Assembly (NCBI RefSeq): GCF_036324365.1
Contig: NZ_CP137080.1
Location: 2,232,001 to 2,296,000 of the forward strand
Direction: 5' to 3'
DNA from: Microbacterium limosum
GTDB lineage: Bacteria; Actinomycetota; Actinomycetes; Actinomycetales; Microbacteriaceae
Length of the DNA stretch: 64,000 nt
Position numbers and translations under genes: made by a program. Every line of letters begins with the position of its first letter. Position 1 is the stretch's first letter. Shown piece by piece: positions 55,699-64,000 of this stretch. The notes under the pieces are model-generated. The model did no database searches and was not told the DNA's origin. It worked only from the letters and a program-made list of their open reading frames with translations.

Positions 55699-57357
55699 TC
55701 AGGTCAGGCGGCCGTCGCCCGGTCGGCTGACGCGCAGCCAGTGGTGGCCGTAGGCATCCACCTCGAACGAGGCGGCACCGTCGGCGAGCCCCATGCGGTC
55801 GGGGCCGAACAGATCCACCAGGGACGTGCCCTCCGGCTCGCCCGGCAGCGCGATGCGCACGGTGGCGGGCACGTCGGTGAAGTTGTGCACCGCGACCATG
55901 CGGCCGACGTCTGCCGACACGGAGTGCGCGAGGATGCCGGGCGCCCCGGCATCCAGGATCTCCAGTTCCCCCCAGCCCAGTTCCGGCGAGATGCGGTACC
56001 GGCCGGTGAGATCGCGGAAGAAGTGCAGCAACGACCCGCGGTCATCGAGCTGATCGGCCGCATTGACGTGGACCGGCGCGTATCCGTCGCCCGGCGGCGC
56101 CGCGACGAGCTTCGACAGCGGCGCGGAGGAGAATCCCCCCGTCTCATCCCCGGCCCATTGCATGGGCGTGCGCACCGCATGCCGCTTGTCGAGGTCGGGG
56201 TTCTCGCCCATCCCGATCTCCTCCCCGTAGAAGATGACGGGGGTGCCGGGAAGGCTGAACATCAGGCTGTAGGCCATGCGGATGCGACGGGGGTCGCCGT
56301 GCAGCATGGGCGGAAGGCGTCGTACGATGCCGCGACCGTACACGCGCTGGTGCTCCTCGGGGGCGAACGCGTCGAACACCTCCTGGCGTTCGTCGTCGCT
56401 GAGCTTGTCGAGGGTCAGCTCGTCGTGGTTGCGGAGGAAGTTGGCCCACTGCGACTCCCGCGCGATGGCGGGACGCGAGCGCAGCGCCTCGATCAAGGGG
56501 GTGGGATCGGCGCGGGCGAGGGAGAGGTAGAACGCCTGCATGCCGACGAAGTCGAACTGCATCGACAGCTCGTCGCCGTCCGCCCCGCCGAAGTAGCGCA
56601 GCTGCTTCTCGTACGGCAGGTTCACCTCGCCGAGCAGGATCGCCTCGCTCGAGCGGCGCTGGAGGAACTGGCGGATGTCGCGCAGGAACTCGTGCGGATC
56701 GCCCATGTCGGCGCCCGTGGGCACCTCGAGAAGGTAGGGCACGGCGTCCACGCGGAAGCCGGAGATGCCCAGCTGCAGCCAGAAGCCGATGGTCTTGGCG
56801 ATCTCGTCGCGCACCTTGGGGTTCGCGACGTTCAGGTCGGGCTGGTGGTGGTAGAAGCTGTGCAGGTAGTACTGGCCGCTCTTGTCGTCCTTCTCCCAGA
56901 TCCCGTCCTCCTCCCCCGGGAAGACCTCGTTCGGAGCGTGGGCGGGAGGGTCGTCTCGCCAGACGTAGTAGTCGCGGTAGGGCGAGTCGACGCTCTTCCT
57001 GGCCGAGACGAACCACGGGTGCCGGTCGGACGTGTGGTTCACGACGAGGTCGACGATCACCCGCATCCCCCGGTCTTTCGCCGTGCGGATGACCTCGACG
57101 AGGTCGCCGTGGGTGCCCAGGCGCGGATCGACGCCGTAGAAGTCGCTGACGTCGTACCCGTCGTCGCGATCGGGCGTGGGATAGAACGGCATGAGCCAGA
57201 TCACCGTGACGCCCAGCTGGGCGAGGTAGTCGATGCGCTGCGACAACCCCTGCAGGTCGCCGATGCCGTCGCCGTTCGCGTCGACGAAGGTCTCGACGTC
57301 GAGGCAGTAGACGACGGCGGTCTTCCACCACAGGTCGCTCGTGTCGGTGATCTTCAT
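55699..57357 (-). CDS. GH13 alpha-amylase family, trehalose-synthase-like
   Basis: A 552-aa GH13 enzyme. Catalytic-barrel motifs in order: VVYCLDVETFVDANGDGIGD at the N-terminus (TreS-type), DLVVNHTSD, GFRVDAVPYL with the nucleophile Asp, LLGEVNLP with the acid Glu, and FLRNHDEL with the transition-state Asp; the C-terminal beta domain ends YGHHWLRVSRPG. TreS converts maltose to trehalose; this branch, lacking the maltokinase domain, may act on other glucosides. ATG 57357 overlaps the stop of the LLM oxidoreductase by four bases, so the two are translated together. Confidence 0.87.
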   Translation of the reverse strand: MKITDTSDLWWKTAVVYCLDVETFVDANGDGIGDLQGLSQRIDYLAQLGVTVIWLMPFYPTPDRDDGYDVSDFYGVDPRLGTHGDLVEVIRTAKDRGMRVIVDLVVNHTSDRHPWFVSARKSVDSPYRDYYVWRDDPPAHAPNEVFPGEEDGIWEKDDKSGQYYLHSFYHHQPDLNVANPKVRDEIAKTIGFWLQLGISGFRVDAVPYLLEVPTGADMGDPHEFLRDIRQFLQRRSSEAILLGEVNLPYEKQLRYFGGADGDELSMQFDFVGMQAFYLSLARADPTPLIEALRSRPAIARESQWANFLRNHDELTLDKLSDDERQEVFDAFAPEEHQRVYGRGIVRRLPPMLHGDPRRIRMAYSLMFSLPGTPVIFYGEEIGMGENPDLDKRHAVRTPMQWAGDETGGFSSAPLSKLVAAPPGDGYAPVHVNAADQLDDRGSLLHFFRDLTGRYRISPELGWGELEILDAGAPGILAHSVSADVGRMVAVHNFTDVPATVRIALPGEPEGTSLVDLFGPDRMGLADGAASFEVDAYGHHWLRVSRPGDGRLT

Positions 57358-58319
57358 GGGGTCTCCTTCAGGCGGGGCAGGATGACGCGGGCTGCGGCGT
57401 CGAGGAAGTGGCGCTGGTCCTTGCCGACGTGGTGGAGGTAGACCCGGTCGAATCCGAGCTGGACGAGCGCTGCGATCCGGTCAGCGAGCTCGTCGGGATC
57501 GTGGGAGACGAGCACGGCCTTGCGCAGCTCCGCCTCGTCCGGGTCGGTCGTGAGCGCCTCGAAGTCTTCGGGGTGAGGGAGATCCCACGCGAGCGGCGGC
57601 GAGACGAGGCCGTTGCGCCACTGGTCCCGCGCGAGCGCGAGGGCCTCGGCATCCGTCGGCGCGAGGCTCACGTGCACCTGCAGGACGCGGGGCCCCCCAC
57701 CGCCGGCGTCGCCGTACGCGTCGAGCAGCGAGCGAAGGGCTTCGGGTTCCTGCGCCACGGTGGCGATGCCGTCGGCCCACGAGGCCGCCCAGGCCGCCGT
57801 CCCGGGGCTCACGGCCGTCGCCAGCAGGGGCGGCGGCGTCTCCGGCAGGCTCCAGATCCTCCCGCGGTGCACGCGAACGAGACCGTCGTGGTCGACCTCC
57901 TCTCCCGCGAACAGCCGGCGCATGACATCGACGCATTCGCCGAGGCGCCGCGTACGGGTGTCCTTGTCGGGCCATCCGTCGCCCGTGACGTGCTCGTTCA
58001 TCGCCTCGCCGCTGCCGAGGGCGGCCCAGAACCGGCCGGGGAACATCTCCTCGAGCGTCGAGAACGCCTGCGCGACGACGGCGGGGTGATACCGCTGCCC
58101 CGGTGCGTTGACCATTCCGATCGAGAACCGTGTGGTGGCGAGGGCCGCGGCGATCCAGCTGAGCGCGAAGCCCGACTCGCCCTGTCTCGGCGTCCACGGC
58201 GAGAGGTGGTCGGAGCACATGGCGCCGTCGAAGCCGGCCGCGTCGGCATCCTGCACATGCCGCAGGAGGGTGCTCGGGGGGATCTGCTCGTGCGAGGCGT
58301 GGAAACCGGTGAAGACCAT
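57354..58319 (-). CDS. LLM class flavin/F420-dependent oxidoreductase
   Basis: A 321-aa luciferase-like monooxygenase barrel. It shows FDGAMCSDHLSPWTPRQGES, RFSIGMVNAPGQRYHPAVVA, FPGRFWAALGSGEAMNEHVT and LLATAVSPGTAAWAASWADG, the pattern of the TIGR03885-type group. Cofactor may be FMN or F420. It is the first gene of a two-gene unit with the trehalose-synthase-like enzyme, an association that suggests a role tied to sugar or osmolyte metabolism or a flavin-dependent side reaction; substrate unknown. Confidence 0.85.
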   Translation of the reverse strand: MVFTGFHASHEQIPPSTLLRHVQDADAAGFDGAMCSDHLSPWTPRQGESGFALSWIAAALATTRFSIGMVNAPGQRYHPAVVAQAFSTLEEMFPGRFWAALGSGEAMNEHVTGDGWPDKDTRTRRLGECVDVMRRLFAGEEVDHDGLVRVHRGRIWSLPETPPPLLATAVSPGTAAWAASWADGIATVAQEPEALRSLLDAYGDAGGGGPRVLQVHVSLAPTDAEALALARDQWRNGLVSPPLAWDLPHPEDFEALTTDPDEAELRKAVLVSHDPDELADRIAALVQLGFDRVYLHHVGKDQRHFLDAAARVILPRLKETP

Positions 58320-58399
58320 TCCTCGATCGTGACGTCCGCACGCGGCGGGCGGTAGGGCCGTGCGGCGGGCGGCGCCTCTCCGCTACGATGCCGCGCCGG

Positions 58400-59020
58400 T
58401 CAGTCGGCGTGCTCGGCGGCGACCTCGGCGGCGGCGACACGCGCCGCCGCGATGAGCGGGTCGGATGCCGCGGCATCCGCGAGCCGGCTCGGCATCTCGT
58501 CCCCCGCGCCCGCGTGCGCCTCCGCGAGGTCGACGCAGGCCCGCAGGTTGGTCAATGCCCCGCCGAGCCCCGCCGCGAGCGCCTCGGCGGCCACCACGAG
58601 GTCTGCAGACAGGTTCGGGTTGCCCACCCCCGCGATGAGGTGGAGCTCGTCGACGAGACGCATTCCGACATCCCCCAGGCGCTGCGACGTGCCCGCCGCG
58701 GCGATCGCCGCCTCGCGCACGAGCCGGTCGCGGTCGTCGTCCTCTTCGTGCGCCAGCGCGGCGCCGAGCTCCGCCGAGCGCACCCCGTCGGCCTGGGCAG
58801 CGTCGACGGCGTCGTCCCGCAGACGGCGCAGCCGCCCGCCGGCGGCGACGGCCCGCTCATCGTCCGGCGTGTACGCCGCGACCATGTGCAGGAGCGATGC
58901 GGCGGTCGCCATCATGATGCCGCTCGCCGCTCCGCCTCCGGGGGCCCCCGTGGGCTGCGCGAGACGGTCCAGCCAATCCTCGAGGCTGATGCTGGGGTGG
59001 ATGCGGGCGTCGTCGTCCAT
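58400..59020 (-). CDS. Cyclodeaminase/cyclohydrolase (FTCD_C) family protein
   Basis: A 206-aa all-helical protein resembling formiminotetrahydrofolate cyclodeaminase and FchA. It begins SLEDWLDRLAQPTGAPGGGA with the conserved GGG(A/S) segment, then MVAAYT and long Ala-rich helices with AGVGNPNLSADLVVAAEAL and GGALTNLRACVDLAEA. In folate metabolism such proteins convert formimino- or methenyl-THF. ATG 59020 gives the MDDDARIHPSISLE start. A GGATGCC-GC-GGCATCC palindrome encodes Asp-Ala-Ala-Ala-Ser near the C-terminus. No histidine-degradation genes are nearby, so the folate role is tentative. Confidence 0.8.
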   Translation of the reverse strand: MDDDARIHPSISLEDWLDRLAQPTGAPGGGAASGIMMATAASLLHMVAAYTPDDERAVAAGGRLRRLRDDAVDAAQADGVRSAELGAALAHEEDDDRDRLVREAAIAAAGTSQRLGDVGMRLVDELHLIAGVGNPNLSADLVVAAEALAAGLGGALTNLRACVDLAEAHAGAGDEMPSRLADAAASDPLIAAARVAAAEVAAEHAD

Positions 59021-59063
59021 GCGCGCCACGGTACTCCCGCCGGTGGCAGGCTGGAAGCCGGGG

Positions 59064-59621
59064 GTGATCACGACGGACGATCCGAGAGAGGCCGCGGCTC
59101 GCTATCGGGCCGCCCAGACGGGCGAGGGCGACGGCACTCCGCCCGAGGAGGAGCCGCGTCCGATGACGCAGGCCGAACGCGCGGCGGTCGTGGAGATCGC
59201 GATCGCCCAGGCCGTCCGCCGCGGCGAGTTCGACGACCTGCCCGGAGCCGGCAAGCCTCTGCAGGGTCTGGAACGCGGGCACGACCCGGATTGGTGGATC
59301 CGTCGCAAGATCGAGACCGAGCAGCTGCGCGGCCTCGGCCCCCCGGCGATCGCCCTCAGGGTGGAGAACGCCGAGCTGGACGACCGGCTCGACGCGCTGG
59401 GCCGGGAAAGCGACGTGCGGGAGGTTCTCGAGGACTTCAACAACCGCATCATCGAGGCACGACGGCAGCTGCTCGGCGGGCCGCCCGTGGTCACCCCCGT
59501 GCGCGACGTGGAGGCGAACATCGAGGCGTGGCGGGAGCGTCGCGAGGCGGCGGCGGCCACCGCCGAGGCCCTCGCCGCCCCGCGCTCCAGCCGGCGGCGC
59601 TGGTGGCGGCGTGGGCGCTAG
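59064..59621 (+). CDS. DUF1992 (DnaJ subfamily C member 28-type) protein
   Basis: A 185-aa protein with the DUF1992 core: VEIAIAQAVRRGEFDDLPGA, GKPLQGLERGHDPDWWIRRK and VENAELDDRLDALGRESDVR, followed by EVLEDFNNRIIEARRQLLGG and a basic RRRWWRRGR tail. The family is conserved and poorly understood. GTG 59064 is the start; it has no clear ribosome binding site and is divergent from the FTCD_C gene. The 3' end meets the convergent lipoprotein gene with a 4-bp overlap. Confidence 0.85.
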   Translation: MITTDDPREAAARYRAAQTGEGDGTPPEEEPRPMTQAERAAVVEIAIAQAVRRGEFDDLPGAGKPLQGLERGHDPDWWIRRKIETEQLRGLGPPAIALRVENAELDDRLDALGRESDVREVLEDFNNRIIEARRQLLGGPPVVTPVRDVEANIEAWRERREAAAATAEALAAPRSSRRRWWRRGR

Positions 59622-61336
59622 CAGTGGGGCGGAACGGGGGTGCCCGTCGGCGGGACGCCCTGGATCTCGCCCCAGGCATAGCCGCTGACGGCCCGGCCGT
59701 CCAGGGTGCCGGTGTACGAGAAGAGGCCCTCGTACACCGCGCGGCCGAGGGCGTTGAGCTCCTGGTCCGGGGCGGTGGCGCGGAAGACGAGAGCGGCCGC
59801 GGGGCGGGTGGGTGACCCGTCCAGCTGTACGTCGTACTCCAGGTGGTAGACGTAGCAGCTGTGCGGCGAGGTCCACGTATCGGCGGTCGGCGTGATGTGG
59901 ATCGCACCCTGCGGCCAGTTCGCCGTGGGCTCCAGCGTGCCGTTGACCGCCTGCGAGGAACCGGCGCCGCCCAGCATCGCGTAGTGCAGCTCGCCGACCT
60001 CCCGCTGGCCGGTCGTCGCGATCAGCATGCCCTGCAGGCTGCCGGGGAGCTGCACCGAGAACTCGGTCCATTCGTATCCGTCACCGACGACGTACTGCGC
60101 CGCGTCGTTGTAGGTCTCGGTGAGGTTGTCGAAGAACAGCAGCCCCTCCGTGCCGCTCGCGACGTACGACGACCCGATCTGCACCGACCACTCCTCGACC
60201 TCCACGAGCGGCATCGAGTAGTACTGCGACCCCTGCCCGGTCATGGGGTCGCCGGTCGCCTCCAAGTAGGCGCCGATGTCGCCGCCGTAGGAACCCATGA
60301 TCGGCGTGCGCTGATCCGTGGTCGGGATGGGGCCCCCGGACGCGGGCAGGGGCTCGCCGTCGAACATCCACAGGGGGAAGAACCCGTTGGGCCCGTACCC
60401 CCACTGGATGATCCCGGTGAGGTCCTTCGCGCGGACGGAGAGCGTCGCCCACTCCCGGGCGGGCGACCCCGCCATGCCGGTCTCGACCGACACCGTCAGC
60501 TCGTACACCGACCCCACGGCTCCGACCGCACCCGATACGACGCGCATGTCGACGATCTGCTCGGGATCGCCGGTGCTCTGCTGCTCGACGTGGATGCTCC
60601 ACGGCGCGTACCCGATCGTGGTGGGCACCGAGATGTCGGCGAGACCATCGATGCCGCCGAATCGCGGGCCCTCGTCGAGAGAGAGACGGTTGAAGATCAG
60701 GCCCGACTCCTCCATCGTCAGCCACGGCACCTGCAGACCGGGGATGACCGTGTTGCCCTGCGACATCAGCGCGATCGAGTTGACCTCGCCCTGATCGTCG
60801 ACGAGGTGACCGAAGAACTCGAACGACTGCGAGTCGTACTGCGGCAGCCCGGTCGAGAGGAACGACCGGAATCCCGTGCAGTCCTCGCCCTGCGCCAACG
60901 CCGTCGTGGAATACGCCGCGATCGATCCGAAGTCCATGACGGGGATGCCCGGGTCGGTGCTGCTGGTCGGGCACGCCGGTGGCACGGTGGGGACGGGCTG
61001 AGGCGTGGGAGCGGGTGTCGGCGCCGCGGTCGGCCGAGGCTTCGACGAGCCGCCCCCTCCGCCCGGCGCGCCGCCGCCGGAATGACCGCCGCCGCCGGCG
61101 CCGCCTCTGCCAGGTCCTCCCCGGTCGGAGTTCCCGGCGTCAGCCGGAGGCGACGACGGGGATGCGGTCGCCGTCGGTGCCGGCGTGGGCACGGGGCGCG
61201 CCGTCGTCGTCGGCGCCGGCGCGGCCGCGGCAGGCGGCGAGGCGCGGTCGGCCGCCGGCGCGGCGAATGTGCAGGCGCTCAGTCCTCCGGCGAGCAGAAC
61301 GACGAGCAGCACGGCGGGGGCGCGTGATGACCTCAC
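59618..61336 (-). CDS. Large lipoprotein with AttH/CrtC-like features
   Basis: A 572-aa secreted lipoprotein: signal VLLVVLLAGGLSAC with lipobox LSAC near residue 22, then a 115-residue Thr/Pro-rich and Gly-rich linker (GGPGRGGAGGGGHSGGG, PTAAPTPAPTPQPVPTVPP) and a 430-residue beta-rich domain. The C-terminal YEGLFSYTGTLDGRAVSGYA and WGEIQG resemble the end of CrtC/AttH lipocalin-like proteins; FNRLSLDEGPRFGGI and YEFFGHL-like parts support a lipid-binding fold weakly. AATACT six bases before GTG 61336 suggests a leaderless promoter. Role unknown. Confidence 0.65.
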   Translation of the reverse strand: MRSSRAPAVLLVVLLAGGLSACTFAAPAADRASPPAAAAPAPTTTARPVPTPAPTATASPSSPPADAGNSDRGGPGRGGAGGGGHSGGGAPGGGGGSSKPRPTAAPTPAPTPQPVPTVPPACPTSSTDPGIPVMDFGSIAAYSTTALAQGEDCTGFRSFLSTGLPQYDSQSFEFFGHLVDDQGEVNSIALMSQGNTVIPGLQVPWLTMEESGLIFNRLSLDEGPRFGGIDGLADISVPTTIGYAPWSIHVEQQSTGDPEQIVDMRVVSGAVGAVGSVYELTVSVETGMAGSPAREWATLSVRAKDLTGIIQWGYGPNGFFPLWMFDGEPLPASGGPIPTTDQRTPIMGSYGGDIGAYLEATGDPMTGQGSQYYSMPLVEVEEWSVQIGSSYVASGTEGLLFFDNLTETYNDAAQYVVGDGYEWTEFSVQLPGSLQGMLIATTGQREVGELHYAMLGGAGSSQAVNGTLEPTANWPQGAIHITPTADTWTSPHSCYVYHLEYDVQLDGSPTRPAAALVFRATAPDQELNALGRAVYEGLFSYTGTLDGRAVSGYAWGEIQGVPPTGTPVPPHC

Positions 61337-61426
61337 TCGGGAAGTATTCCACAGCGGGTTCGCCGTCCTCCCGACGGACGGACGCCCGCACGCGCACGCC
61401 CCGGACCTCCGCCAGACTGGAACGCG

Positions 61427-62389
61427 ATGCGCGCAGTGATCGGATGGGCCGAGCGGCACCAGGTGCCGCTCTATCTCGCGGCGCTCGCCGCCGGCGTCGC
61501 CTTCGGGCACGCGGTGCCCGCGGCATCCCGTCCGCTCGAGCTCGCGATCACCCCGATACTCGGGCTGCTGCTGTACGCGACGTTCCTCGGTGTGCCGTTC
61601 TCCGCGATCGGCTCCGCGGTGCGCGACGGGCGATTCCTCGTCACGGTTCTCCTGCTCAACTTCGTCGCCGTGCCGGCCGTCGTCTTCGCCCTGTCGAGGT
61701 TCGTGGCCGGCGAGCGCGCCGTCCTCGTGGGCGTGCTTCTCGTGCTGCTGACCCCGTGCGTCGACTACGTCATCGTGTTCACGGGCCTCGCCGGCGGCTC
61801 GCGCGCGCGGCTCCTCGCCGCGACCCCGCTGCTCATGCTCGCCCAGATGGCGCTGCTGCCGGCGTACCTGTGGCTCATGGTCGGCGGCTCCTTCGTCGCC
61901 GAGCTCGACCTGCGTCCCTTCGTCGATGCCTTCCTGCTGCTCATCGTGCTCCCCCTGGCGGCGGCCGTCGCCACGCAGCTGCTGGCGGCCCGCGCGGCGT
62001 GGGCGCGCCGAGTGGATGCCGCGGCGACCGGCCTCATGGTGCCCCTCATGATGGCGACGCTTGCTGTCGTCGTCGCGTCGCAGGTTCCCGGCGTCGCGGG
62101 CCGGTGGACTGTGCTCGCCGGGCTCCTCCCGCTGTACGTGGCCTTCGCGGCCGTCATGATCGCGCTCGGTCGGGGAGCGGGGTCGCTCGCGCGACTGGAC
62201 GCACCGGGGCGCCGGGCCGTCGTCTTCAGCGGCGTGACGCGCAACTCCCTCGTCGTGCTCCCGCTCGCGCTCGCGCTGCCGAGCGCGTACGCGCTGACCC
62301 CGCTCGTCGTGGTGACGCAGACCCTGGTCGAGCTGCTCGTCATGGTGGCGATGGTGGCATATGCCCGCAGGGCGATGCCGCGAGCGTAA
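61427..62389 (+). CDS. BASS/ACR3-type transporter (arsenic-resistance or bile-acid:sodium symporter family)
   Basis: A 320-aa protein with about ten hydrophobic segments. GLLLYATFLGVPFSAIG, LLTPCVDYVIVFTGLAGGSR and VFSGVTRNSLVVLPLALALP match the arsenite-transporter-like branch of the BASS superfamily (Cys in the TPCVDYV motif). It may export arsenite or transport an organic anion. No arsR or arsC is adjacent. The ATG start has no ribosome binding site; CAGACT about eight bases before suggests leaderless transcription. The oleA -10 box overlaps its stop. Confidence 0.78.
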   Translation: MRAVIGWAERHQVPLYLAALAAGVAFGHAVPAASRPLELAITPILGLLLYATFLGVPFSAIGSAVRDGRFLVTVLLLNFVAVPAVVFALSRFVAGERAVLVGVLLVLLTPCVDYVIVFTGLAGGSRARLLAATPLLMLAQMALLPAYLWLMVGGSFVAELDLRPFVDAFLLLIVLPLAAAVATQLLAARAAWARRVDAAATGLMVPLMMATLAVVVASQVPGVAGRWTVLAGLLPLYVAFAAVMIALGRGAGSLARLDAPGRRAVVFSGVTRNSLVVLPLALALPSAYALTPLVVVTQTLVELLVMVAMVAYARRAMPRA

Positions 62390-62392
62390 AAT
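62387..62392 (+). promoter_or_regulatory. oleA promoter -10 box
   Basis: TAAAAT, the most AT-rich hexamer in this part of the window, lies 46 bases before GTG 62439, overlapping the end of the transporter gene. No good -35 is seen. Confidence 0.55.
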
Positions 62393-62438
62393 GGGAATCT
62401 TGAACGCCAGGAGTCTTGCGGCTCGTCACGGAGGATCA

Positions 62439-63461
62439 GTGGCCGGAAATGCGACCACTCGCTTCGACAACGTCTCCCTGTTGTCGGTCGCGAGCGTGCT
62501 CCCCAGCCGGGTGACGACCTCGGCCGAGATCGAGGACCGGCTCTCGGGGGCGCTCGCACGGCTGAGACTGCGGCCCGGCCTCCTCCAGCGCGTGGCCGGC
62601 GTCCTCGAGCGGCGCAACTGGGCCGAGGGGGAATCGACCGACGAGGCGACGATCGAGGCGGGCGCACAGGCGCTCGCCGACGCGAAGGTCGACCCCGCCG
62701 ATGTGGGCCTGCTGATCAACACGTCCGTCACGCGCAAGCACCTCGAGCCCTCCGTCGCCGTGCGCCTGCACCACGGGCTGGGCCTGCCGACCTCGGCGAT
62801 CAACTTCGACGTCGCCAACGCCTGCCTCGGCTTCGTCAACGGCATGAGCCTCGCGGCCAGCATGATCGAGTCAGGGCAGATCCGGTACGCGATCGTCGTC
62901 AACGGCGAGGACGCCGACGAGATCCAGGTCAACACCATCAACCGGCTCGTCACCGCGGACGTGGACCGCGACGGGTTCATGAGCGAGTTCGCCTCGCTCA
63001 CCCTGGGGTCCGGGTCGGCGGCCGCCGTGCTGGGCCGCGCCGACGAGCACCCCGAGGGCCACCGCATCCTCGGCGGCGTCACGCGCGCGGCCACCCAGTT
63101 CCACGAGCTCTGCGTCGGCAGCGTCGACGGCATGTTCACCGACGCGAAGGCGCTGCTCAAGGGCGGGCTCGACCTCGTCGTGTCGGCGTGGAAGGAAGCC
63201 GCCCCCGAGTGGAAGTGGTCGTCGATGGACCGCTACATCACGCACCAGGTGTCGTCGGTGCACACCAATGCCATCGTCAAGGCCGCGAAGCTCGACCGTT
63301 CGCGCGTGCCCACGACCTTCCCTCGCCTGGGGAACGTCGGCCCCGCGTCGATCCCGATCACCCTGGTCGAGGAGCAGAAGACGCTCACGCGCGGCGACCG
63401 GGTGCTGCTCATGGGCGTGGGCTCGGGCCTGAACACCGCGATGATGGAGCTCGCCTGGTGA
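62439..63461 (+). CDS. oleA: OleA-like 3-oxoacyl-ACP synthase III family enzyme
   Basis: A 340-aa thiolase-fold enzyme that condenses two fatty acyl-CoAs head to head to a 2-alkyl-3-keto acid, the first step of long-chain olefin synthesis. The nucleophile Cys129 is in FDVANACLGFVNG; Glu103 of SVTRKHLEPSVAV matches the OleA partner glutamate; the His is in YITHQVSSVHT and the Asn in RLGNVGPASIPITL. Unlike FabH it has RNWAEGESTDEATIEAG. GTG 62439 has GGAGG four bases upstream; the protein begins AGNATTRFDNVSLL. Its stop overlaps the oleBC start as GTGA. Confidence 0.92.
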   Translation: MAGNATTRFDNVSLLSVASVLPSRVTTSAEIEDRLSGALARLRLRPGLLQRVAGVLERRNWAEGESTDEATIEAGAQALADAKVDPADVGLLINTSVTRKHLEPSVAVRLHHGLGLPTSAINFDVANACLGFVNGMSLAASMIESGQIRYAIVVNGEDADEIQVNTINRLVTADVDRDGFMSEFASLTLGSGSAAAVLGRADEHPEGHRILGGVTRAATQFHELCVGSVDGMFTDAKALLKGGLDLVVSAWKEAAPEWKWSSMDRYITHQVSSVHTNAIVKAAKLDRSRVPTTFPRLGNVGPASIPITLVEEQKTLTRGDRVLLMGVGSGLNTAMMELAW

Positions 63462-64000
63462 CCCAGGCCGCGATGTCGCCCCCGCCCGGCCTGCCCGGGC
63501 TGGAGCAGCGCTTCAGCCGCCTGCTCGTCGTGCCCGGCCGGGGGGCGGATGCCGGAGCCGATCGCGGCTGGCACGTGCTCGACTCCGGGCCCGCGCTCGA
63601 GGACGCCGGCGTTCCGATCCTCGGGACGATCCTCGCGGTGCACGGCAATCCCACGTGGTCGTACCTCTGGCGCACCGTCGTGGCGCGATCCGTCGACCGG
63701 ACCACCGTCACCGGGGCATGGCGAGTGATCGCCGTCGACCAGCTCGAGATGGGGTTCTCGCAGCGCACCGGCATCCACCGCACGCTCGCGCAGCGCGTCG
63801 CCGATCTCGGTGCGCTCACCGACTCGCTGCGTCTCGAGGGTCCCGTCGTGACGCTCGGGCACGACTGGGGCGGCGTCATCTCGCTCGGCTGGGCGATCGA
63901 TCACCCCGACCTGCTCGCCGGGGTCATGCTGCTGAACACCGCCGTGCACCACCCCGAGGGGGTGCCGATACCTGCTCCGCTGCGGCTCGCCGGAGCGCGG
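63458..64000 (+). CDS. OleB domain of a probable OleBC fusion, partial
   Basis: The first 181 codons of an alpha/beta hydrolase that leaves the right edge. It shows ILAVHGNPTWSYLWRTVVA (oxyanion region), AVDQLEMGFSQRTG and the nucleophile elbow VTLGHDWGGVISLGWAIDHP. This is the haloalkane-dehalogenase-like OleB, a beta-lactone decarboxylase. In actinobacteria OleB is fused to the AMP-ligase-like OleC beta-lactone synthetase; the fusion cannot be seen here. GTG 63458 overlaps the oleA stop, so the two are coupled. Confidence 0.88.
   Translation, partial: MTQAAMSPPPGLPGLEQRFSRLLVVPGRGADAGADRGWHVLDSGPALEDAGVPILGTILAVHGNPTWSYLWRTVVARSVDRTTVTGAWRVIAVDQLEMGFSQRTGIHRTLAQRVADLGALTDSLRLEGPVVTLGHDWGGVISLGWAIDHPDLLAGVMLLNTAVHHPEGVPIPAPLRLAGAR

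Overview
The window looks like chromosome of a high-GC Gram-positive actinobacterium, most probably a Microbacterium or close relative in the Microbacteriaceae. This rests on the roughly 70% G+C, frequent GTG starts, the actinobacterial gene families (GuaB3, DUF3817, DUF4190, LLM and F420-type oxidoreductases, a DUF7882-like remnant, fused OleBC) and leaderless -10 boxes placed 6-7 nt before start codons. The family name is inference; there is no rRNA here to confirm it. I saw no tRNA, rRNA, CRISPR array, transposase, integrase or phage gene.

Layout. 0-5 kb: a helicase fragment, an FGE-like protein, chromate transporter, GDPD esterase and Bax-inhibitor-like membrane protein. 5-11.4 kb (minus): guanine nucleotide synthesis, guaA, guaB3 and guaB, interleaved with DUF3817, SURF1 and a TMEM175-like channel. 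11.6-18.2 kb: livHMGF, with the binding protein livJ on the opposite strand behind a DUF559 gene. 18.4-21.2 kb: rarD, groES with two CIRCE-type operators, and a THUMP-like methyltransferase. 21.2-32.5 kb: cell-wall, tRNA-modification and ribosome genes (tsaD-rimI-tsaB, tsaE-alr-acpS, glmS, coaA, ppx, glmM, rplM-rpsI). 32.7-40.7 kb: a surface-polysaccharide and signalling block (membrane-anchored GH6, response regulator, processive GT2, lipoprotein, PAS histidine kinase, degenerate GGDEF protein). 40.7-52.9 kb: accessory region with stress protein, CPBP protease, low-molecular-weight phosphatase, small membrane genes, TauE, a scar of exopolysaccharide genes, a second histidine kinase, a LuxR-type regulator and a tyrosine-kinase-like Wzc. 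53-54.5 kb: a tiny coupled ORF, a haem-oxygenase-fold diiron enzyme and a CDGSH Fe-S protein. 55-59.6 kb: F420 reductase-like enzyme, trehalose-synthase-like GH13 coupled to an LLM oxidoreductase, cyclodeaminase-like protein and DUF1992. 59.6-64 kb: large lipoprotein, BASS-family transporter, oleA and the start of oleBC (long-chain olefin synthesis).

Strongest signals not explained by genes. (1) The word GGATGCC/GGCATCC is heavily iterated, including inside genes against local codon choice, and its inverted pairs build several terminators, as uptake sequences do in Neisseria. (2) A family of ~85-97 bp palindromic elements with GGACAACAYTCCGG ends is present in four copies; two bracket the DUF559 gene and one supplies its 3' end. 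(3) Other hairpin elements include one lying in frame inside tauE. Several small genes carry single-base frameshifts, mostly at homopolymers, which may be sequencing errors.
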